Below, piece by piece: positions 57,378 through 64,000 of a stretch of 64,000 bases of DNA (the stretch's first letter is position 1; every line of letters starts with the position of its first letter). Origin of the DNA: Berberis thunbergii. Its lineage: Eukaryota; Streptophyta; Magnoliopsida; Ranunculales; Berberidaceae. Both the position numbers and the translations under genes were made by a program. The stretch covers positions 514,401-578,400 of the forward strand of contig QNQO01000679.1 in the NCBI GenBank assembly GCA_003290165.1, written 5' to 3'. Below the pieces are notes generated by a model. The model saw only the letters and a program-made list of their open reading frames with translations, was not told where the DNA came from and made no database searches.

Positions 57378-58530
57378 TTCATGCACAATAGGAGATCCAA
57401 CGAAAACTTGGTAGAATACGATTCAGAGCCTCGAGAAAACATTTAGAAGATGAAGAAGAAAAACAAAGAACTGCAAACATCTAGCTTTGAATCTGAATCT
57501 GAAGAGTTCGACCATGGGAGATAATAGATCTATTAAAGAACTTTCGGCATCCACCTTGGACAATGCCGCACCCTTGTGCATTCAATACCATTAGCCGCGC
57601 TAGGGCAAGACTGAGTCATTCGAGCTGAAATCCAGACCTACTTCATCATATTTCGAAGTATCATGGTCTTTCTATTGAGGATCCAAATAAACATTTAAAG
57701 GAATTTGAAGTTGTATGCTCCAGTATGACCGCCAATAAATGTGGATGAAAACATCCTAAAGTTGAGAGCATTCCCTTTTCTCTGGCTGATAGGGACTAAG
57801 GATTGGCTCTATGAACTACCTTCCGAACAATATATTCTTGGGAAAGCATGAAGAAGGTGTTTCTAGAGAAATTCTTCCAAACTTCCAAAATTATCTTATT
57901 GAGGAAGAAATCGTGGCATACAACAAGGTCAGGAGAATCATATCCGGCTTACTATGAGCGCTTCAAAACTCTCATAGCATCATGCCTGCAGCATCAGATG
58001 AAGGAGGAGCTCCTGATTCAATACTTTTATGAGGGATTGCTTCCTCTTGAGCGACAGATGTTAGATGCAGCGGGAGGAGGAGCTTTGGTTGATAAACTCC
58101 AGCAGCAGCAAAAACTTTGATTGCAACCGAGCCTTAAATGCCAGCAGTATGAAGGAATTGGAGAGCCTTCACGCCAAGTCAATGAGGTAAGTACTAATTC
58201 TAGTTTGGAAGCTCAAATGGCTAATCTTACCTCACTTGTGACTCAGGCCTAGGGAAGTCGAATATGCTAGAAGTTGCACAGGTTTGTGGCGTGTGTACAA
58301 AGCCAGGACATCCATCTAATCAATGTCCTCAACTGATTGAGAATGGCGGTTGGGAGAATGTCAATGCAATAGGTTTTCAGGGGCAAAATCACTATAGAAA
58401 TAATCCTTATTCGAACACCTATAATGAAGGATGGAGAAATCACCCAAGTTTGGATGGAGAAATTCAGAACAACCTCAACAACAGACTTTGAATCGGCCAC
58501 CCCTGGTTTGGCAAATGCCACTGAACACTC
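57378..58530 (+). pseudogene. Athila gag relic with zinc knuckle
   Basis: Frames carry NVDENILKLRAFPF, TKDWLYELPSE, KVFLEKFFQTSKI and SGESYPAYYERFKTLIASCL then IQYFYEGLLPLERQMLDAAG and GGAL, the standard Athila gag sequence. The zinc knuckle CGVCTKPGHPSNQC (58285-58326) is intact (CX2CX4HX4C). Frameshifts near 57440, 57620 and 58120 break it. Confidence 0.88.
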
Positions 58531-59069
58531 AGCACAATTCAGGTATGCCGCTTAATTATGATGAGATTCTGAAATCATTGACTATTCTCAGCAGAACCAA
58601 TCAAAGGATATAGCAGATTTGAAACTGCAATGGGACAAATAGCTGAGTTTAATTGGACAAATTCGCGAGCAAGGAAACTTCCTAGTTCTACCATTCCAAA
58701 TCCAAAAGGTGGGTTTGAAACCGCAAAACAATTACACTGAGTAGTGGGCAAATTGAGAATGATCCAATACTCCCTGAACAGAGTCGAATAAGAAAGCTGA
58801 GTTACAGAAGGGATGATCCAACACCATTGAAACACCAGAACTTCAAGGTAAGAAGGTGAGCATTCCCAAATTCAGTTTCTGCTAATCTTGTTCCACCTTT
58901 TGTGCCTTTTCCAGGTAGGTTTGCCAAATCTAGAAAAGATGAACAGGATAAGGAAATTTTGGAAACTTTTTGAAAAGTCCAAGTCAATATTCTGCTTCTT
59001 GATGCTATTAAGCAAGTGCCTAAGTATGCAAATTTTTTAAGGAGCTTTGCACAACAAAGAGACGACTTC

Positions 59070-59544
59070 AAGACGGAGAGGTAGTTAAGGTAAGTGAGAA
59101 TGTCTCCGCAGTTCTTCAAAGGAAGTTGCTACCGAAGTGTAAGGATCCAGGTAGTTTTACTATCCCTTGTGTTATCGGTAATACTAAAATTGACAATGCA
59201 ATGTTAGACTTAGGTGCCTCAATTAATGTTATGCCATTTTCTGTTTATCGTTCTATGAATCTTGGGGAACTAAAAATGATGGTGTGATTATTCAATTGGC
59301 CGACCGCTCTAATGCATATCCGCGGGTTTGTTGGAAGATGTGTTTGGTGCAGGTTAATCATTTGATCTTCCCAGCAGATTTCTATGTGCTTGAAATGGAA
59401 GATTCGGCATTGTCAACACCTTTGCGTCTTATTTTAGGGCGGCCCTTCATGAAAACTGCAAGAACAAATATTGATGTGCATGCAGGAAAATTGATAATGG
59501 AATTTGATGGTGATGTGATTGGCTTCACATCTTTGAAGCCATGA
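59070..59544 (+). pseudogene. Athila aspartic protease region
   Basis: The sequence reads RKLLPKCKDPGSFTIPCVIG then NTKIDNAMLDLGASINVMPF, with the D-L-G-A-S active site used by Athila. After a frameshift near 59280 comes LILGRPFMKTARTNIDVHAG and KLIMEFDGDVIGF. All family blocks are there, so the break is mild. Confidence 0.87.
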
Positions 59545-60097
59545 GGTACCTGTTGATAATCATTCTTGTTTTTCTTTGACGTGGTGGATATTTTGTCACA
59601 GGAATTCCTTGACGTCATGAACGATGATGAACTTGAAATCACCATTGCTACTAGCACGAATATGAGAGAAATGGAGTCCTTTCTGACAATATGAAGATTC
59701 GGTCGATAACATGAGGGAGGAGATCATTGAGACTGTGGCAACTTTTGAGTCAATGCCACGAATTGTTAGTGAGTTATCTCCCCAATTATTTATTCCCTCA
59801 TCTACTAATAAACTTTTACCTTCTGTGATTCAGGCACCTACACTTGAGCTTAAACCGTTACCGGGATCATTTGAAGTACGCGTATTTGGGAAATGATGAG
59901 ACATTGCCTGTCATCATATCATCATCACTCACAATTTAGAGGAGGAAAGCTTATTTGAGTTTTGAAGGAATACAAGATTGCACTTGGGTGGACATTGGCA
60001 GACATAAAGGGTATTAGCCTACCACTTGTATGCACCGTATACTTCTTGAGGAAGGTGCAAAACCCACTAGAGAAGGCTCAGCGCCGCCTAAACCCCT

Positions 60098-60770
60098 ATG
60101 ATGGAAGTTGTGAAGAAAGAAATCATTAAACTCCTTGATTGTGGCGTGATTTACCTATTTCAGGTAGCAAATGGGTTTTCACCAATGCAAGTAGTGCCGA
60201 AGAAGTCTGGCATAACTGTGGTGAAGAACGAGGAAATGAGTTGGTTCCCAGTGAATACAAAAGGGTGGCGGGTTTGTATTGACTTTAGAAAGCTGAATGC
60301 AACTACCAGGAAAGATCATTTTCCTCTTCCCTTTATTGATCAATTGCTTGAAAGGTTGGCCGGTCGTGCTTTTTATTGTTTTCTTGATGGTTATTCAGGA
60401 TATATCAGATTGTCATCGCTCCAGAGGATCAAGAAAAGACAACCTTTACATGTCCATTCGGCACTTTCGCATATAGAAGAATGCATTTGGTTTGTGTAAT
60501 GCCCGGCTACCTTCCAGAGATGTATGGTAAGTATATTTTCAGACTTTATTGAAAAAATCATTGAGGTTTTTATGGATGATTTTAGTGTTTTCGGAGATTC
60601 TTTTGACCATGTCTAGATATCTTGCATTGATTTTAAAGCGATGCATTGAGGTTACCTTATATTAAATTGGGAAAATGTCACTTTATGGTTAACCAAGGTA
60701 TTGTTTTAGGTCATGTGATTTCAGCTAGGGGTATTGAGGTTGATAAGCTAAAATAGATCTTGTACGTTAC
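60098..60770 (+). pseudogene. Athila reverse transcriptase
   Basis: It opens with EVVKKEIIKLLDCGVIY, then VQVVPKKSGITVVKNE-like, WRVCIDFRKLNATTRKDHFP and LPFIDQLLERLAGRAFYCFL then DGYSGY. After a frameshift near 60440 come CPATFQRCM and IIEVFMDDFSVFGDSFDH with the FMDD catalytic box, then GIVLGHVISARGIEVDK. Stops at 60497, 60615 and 60750. Otherwise of normal length. Confidence 0.9.
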
Positions 60771-60787
60771 TACCCTCTCCTACTTCG

Positions 60788-62161
60788 GTGAGAGAGGTTT
60801 GTTCTTTTCTAGGACATGCAGGATTCTATCGGCGATTTATCAAAGATTTTTCTAAGGTTTCTGGACCACTATGTCGACTCCTACAAAAAGATGTGTCATT
60901 TGAGTTCAATAATGACTGTCAGACAGCGTTTGACAAGCTTAAGGAGTTGTTGACATCAGCACCTATCATTGCACCACCGGATTGGAGTCTTCCATTTGAA
61001 CTTATGTGTGACGCATCAGATTATGCCTTAGGAGCAGTTTTAGGCCAACGGAGGGATAAACGTCTTCACGTCATCTACTATGCCTCCCGAACCTTGAATG
61101 ACGCTCAATTGAATTATTCCACAACTGAAAAAGAACTTTTAGCTGTTATATTTGCTTTAGAGAAATTTCGATCTTATTTAATTGGAACTAAAGTTATAAT
61201 TTTCTCTGATCATGCAGCTTTAAAATACTTGCTTACGAAAAAAGAAGCGAAACCGAGACTTATACGGTGGATACTTCTTCTTCAAGAGTTTGATGTGGAG
61301 ATCAGGGATAAAAAAGGGAGTGAAAATGTGGTAGCTGACCATATGAGCCGTTTGGTGCGCAATGAGGAACCCCAGCCAATTCTTGAGACTTTTCCTGACG
61401 AGCAACTATTTTTGGTCAAGGTAAATGAACCATGGTATGCTGATATTGTAAATTACCTTGTATCCAAACAGATTCCAAACACCTTCACTCGAGTTCAGAA
61501 GGATAAGCTCAAGAAAGTGGCGAAACAGTTTGTATGGGATGATCCCTATCTGTGGAAGCATTGTACCGATCAACTGATTAGAAGGTGCGTACCTGATTCT
61601 GAATTTAATTCCATATTGACATATTGTCATTCCTATGCTTGTGGGGGACACTTTGGAACTCAAAGAACGGCTCGTAAGGTTTTAGAATGTGGATTTTATT
61701 GGCCCACTTTATTTAAGGATGCCAGATTATTTTGCATGACTTGTGACCGGTGTCAAAGAACAGGTAATTTGGGCCCTAGAGATCAAATGCCACAACATCC
61801 TATATATAATGTGGAAATTTTCGATGTATGGGGTATTGATTTCATGGGTCCATTTCCTTCTTCTAATGGTTTCATATATATATATTGCTTGCTGTGGATT
61901 ATGTTCAAAGTCGGTGGAGCAAAAGCCACCCGTACTGACGATTCAAGTGTTTTACAGCATTTATTCGTTCTAAACATTTTTGTAAGATTTGGAATGCTGC
62001 GAGTGATTATAAATGATGGAAGTTCCCATTTTACAACCGTACAATTGAAGCTTTGCTTAAGAAATACAATGTCACACATAAGGTTTCAACACCTATCGTC
62101 CCCAACAAGTGGACAAGCTGAAGTTTCAATCGTGAAATCAAGGGAATACTTGAAAAAATAG
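60788..62161 (+). pseudogene. Athila RNase H-integrase, 457-codon open segment
   Basis: The longest open frame in the window. It holds the RT thumb ([20 protein letters not shown]), RNase H ([55 protein letters not shown]), the integrase zinc domain ([12 protein letters not shown]...CMTCDRCQ) and the core start ([16 protein letters not shown]). The second catalytic Asp region reads INDGSSHF where the family has SDGGSHF. The third part is frameshifted: the expected ...NKWR..DALWAYRTAYKTP motif appears in pieces near 62170-62235. C-terminal integrase sequence follows at 62332. Confidence 0.92.
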
Positions 62162-62720
62162 TAAAGGCCACTCGCAAGATTGAAGCATGCGACTTGATGA
62201 TGCTTTATGGCATATCGAACAGCATATAAGACACCTAAAGGGATGTCTCCCTTTCGGATTGTATATGGGAAACCGTGTCATTTACCAGTTGAGCTAGAAC
62301 ATAAGGCCATTGGGCTATTAAGACTTTCAATATGAACATTGATGATGCTGGCCATCATAGGAAATTGGCAGTGAACGAGCTTGAAGAAATTCGGAATGAC
62401 ACATATGAGAGTGCCAGGATTTATAAAGAGAAAACTAAAGCTTTTCATGATCGCATGAATCCGTGGAAAGACTTTTGTGGTGGGCCAGAAAGTCTTACTT
62501 TTTCAATCACTCCTTAAACTTTTCCCCGGTAAGTTACGTTCTAGATGGGTTGGTCCTTTATTGTCACTAATGTTTTTCCCCATGGTGCTATACAGGTGAA
62601 AAGTGTACAAACTAGAAATGAGTTCAAGGTGATAGGGCATCGACTTAAGCCCTATTATGAGTCATTTGTGGAACATGACGTGGAGGACGTATCACTCCCA
62701 TGTTCCCACTTATTCTAAGG
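62162..62720 (+). pseudogene. Athila integrase C-terminal remnant
   Basis: Frames give TPKGMSPFRIVYGKPCHLPV then ELEEIRNDTYESARIYKEKT and [22 protein letters not shown] and [15 protein letters not shown] sequence, the usual Athila integrase end. Frameshifts separate the pieces. Confidence 0.85.
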
Positions 62721-64000
62721 ATTAATTGGAGATACCGCCAGGCTGCATGACGTTAAGACAAGCGATTCTTGGGAGGCAACCCAATCAGATTTGTCTTTCT
62801 TTATCATTTTATTTTATTTTCGTTATTTTACTTTTGTTTGTTAGTAGTCTTGTTTTTCCGCGTTTAAATCTTTCATTGCATGTACTATAATCTATTAACA
62901 TTGAGGACAATGTTAGGTTAAAGTGTGGGAGGAACAAAAAGATTGTTTTATTTTGAAAAAAAAAAGTGTTAGTCCCATAAAAAATTATATATTTATTTGT
63001 TTTTTATTTTCTTTGTTGGTATTAGTGTCATAAAAAAAATTAAATTATAGTTGTTTGAGTCCTTAGGATATTTTCCAACACAATGATGAGATTTGGTTTT
63101 TAATTGCATGACATGCTTAACATGATAAAAGCACCTAGTTTCACCATTGCCGAAATAAGCCCGATCCATAATATTTTTCCTTTAGGTTAACCCCATTGAG
63201 CATGTTATTAAGCCTTTTGTTTCATTACCCTCATTTTCTATCCTAACCTAATAAAAAGAGTGGAGCATAATTTGATTGCAGATACTTTATTGTGGTTCAA
63301 GGTATGTTGAAAAACAAGTGTGGGGGAGACCCTTGTGGTAAACAGTTCAAAAAGAATGAGTTGCAAAAAAAAAAAAAAAAAAGGTTACAAAAGGGATACA
63401 AGTCCTTATCTTTATCCATTCAGTATTACAGTACCATACAGATAGTTCAATTCTTTTCAAATAGATACAAAATAATTGCTGAAGTTCTTCATTATCAATG
63501 AGCCACCTCATCATTTTCCCACTCATGTCTTGAACCATATGATTCTTTGCTAATGTCTCTAATCTTATTGCATGCTTTCACAATTTCTTCAAACCCTTTG
63601 AAAACTTCATATCCGTTCTTTCTCTTCCCTTGACCCTAGCCCCATTACAACCTGAATTAAGACCTTTTGATTGAGTGTGTCTTGCAATGTCACGATGTGG
63701 AGATTCGAATGAGGTATGAGCATATTGTGTCCCTAGTTCTTGGCATTCAAGTAGTAACATTCCTTCCATGAGATCATATATCTAAAAAAAAAAGTCGGAA
63801 AAATGCCATTCTTTCTTGTTATATCATATGTGAGCTATTTGTTTCCCTTTCACATCAATCCTCTCACATACAGCTAGAATAGGAAGAGTGATTTTACCAA
63901 ACATCAGTGAAAAAAGAAAAGAGTGCATCAGTGAGATTTTTGGGTTAATTCTTCTTGGCACGCGCTTGAGTTTCACAGTCACTTGGTTTAATTTAATTGT
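62721..64000 (+). other. Athila post-pol region
   Basis: It starts with the conserved CTTGGGAGGCAACCCAA (62768-62784) and later ATTGAGGACAATGTTAGGTT (62900). A poly-A run of 18 or more lies at 63366-63382. No env-like coding frame is readable. The 3' LTR is not reached. Confidence 0.7.

Larger units (their letters stand above)
55507..64000 (+). mobile_element. Athila-like Ty3/Gypsy element (3' end beyond window)
   Basis: A 1761-bp LTR, tRNA-Asp-type primer site, gag, protease, RT, RNase H and integrase follow in order on plus. The protease motif DLGASINVMP, RT box FMDD, RNase [21 protein letters not shown] and the post-pol motif CTTGGGAGGCAACCCAA are Athila hallmarks. Stops and shifts occur in most domains. 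The 1.3 kb after pol to the window edge has no env-like frame. Confidence 0.92.

Noticed and set aside
62900..64000. Env-like gene downstream of Athila pol
   Set aside because: Athila elements often carry one, but frames here are short and I see no membrane or coiled-coil pattern; the region may also continue past the window.
1..64000. tRNA or rRNA genes
   Set aside because: The only tRNA-like matches are primer-binding sites next to LTRs (9426, 46024, 57273, 1015, 32225); no cloverleaf or rRNA sequence was recognised by eye.

Overview
The window is plant nuclear DNA, most likely from a eudicot. It is AT-rich and intron-bearing, with plant tRNA-primed LTR retrotransposons (Tat-like, Athila-like, chromovirus), CACTA and hAT DNA transposons, and exon fragments of plant genes (RNR1, DDM1, a UBC4/5/6-type E2, a NIMA-related kinase, an ETO1-like protein, TIM22). 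I found no intact host gene. Almost everything is transposon nested in transposon, and most reading frames are broken.

Layout. (1) 1-5824 is a near-identical second copy of 35832-41702, part of a Tat-like Ty3/Gypsy element. It holds an LTR, a gag relic, a 139-bp tandem-repeat spacer and an antisense extra ORF (aORF). It abuts a truncated element at 5824. (2) 5825-9439 is a minus-strand chromovirus-like Gypsy element, cut off inside integrase. Its 5' LTR (9440-9601 plus 26769-26916) is split by a 17-kb CACTA element. (3) 9602-26768 is the outer CACTA (TSD AAC). It carries a minus-strand TNP2-type transposase, TIM22 fragments and an ORF resembling a pararetrovirus movement protein. A second CACTA of the same family sits inside it at 11053-21956 (TSD AAA) in the opposite orientation. 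The inner element has no transposase; instead it carries intron-containing pieces of at least seven unrelated host genes, all pointing the same way. One is part of DDM1, the chromatin remodeller that silences CACTA elements in Arabidopsis. (4) 26917-31657 is a spacer with a solo LTR (27918-28819), a 908-bp hAT element (29779-30686) and a 277-bp CACTA MITE (31150-31426), each with matching target-site duplications.

(5) 31658-43575 is a three-LTR tandem array of the Tat-like element, LTR-internal-LTR-internal-LTR, flanked as a unit by the 5-bp duplication ATGGT. Neither internal region keeps pol. LTR3 carries a 274-bp hAT MITE. (6) 43830-54860 is a divergent, inverted relative of the same element, with its LTR on minus and its aORF on plus. 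It is interrupted by an Athila-like solo LTR (44633-50140), which is itself interrupted by a Tekay/Del-like deletion derivative (45297-49173), and by another insertion (50771-52686). (7) 55507-64000 is an Athila-like element on plus: 1.76-kb LTR, tRNA-Asp-type primer site, then degenerate gag, protease, RT, RNase H and integrase. Its 3' LTR lies beyond the window.

The parts do not form a working pathway. They record successive insertions: chromovirus, then outer CACTA, then inner CACTA; and inverted Tat relic, then Athila LTR, then Tekay-like element. The most notable content is the multi-gene capture in the inner CACTA, the DDM1 piece in particular, and the antisense ORF that persists in all four Tat-like copies.
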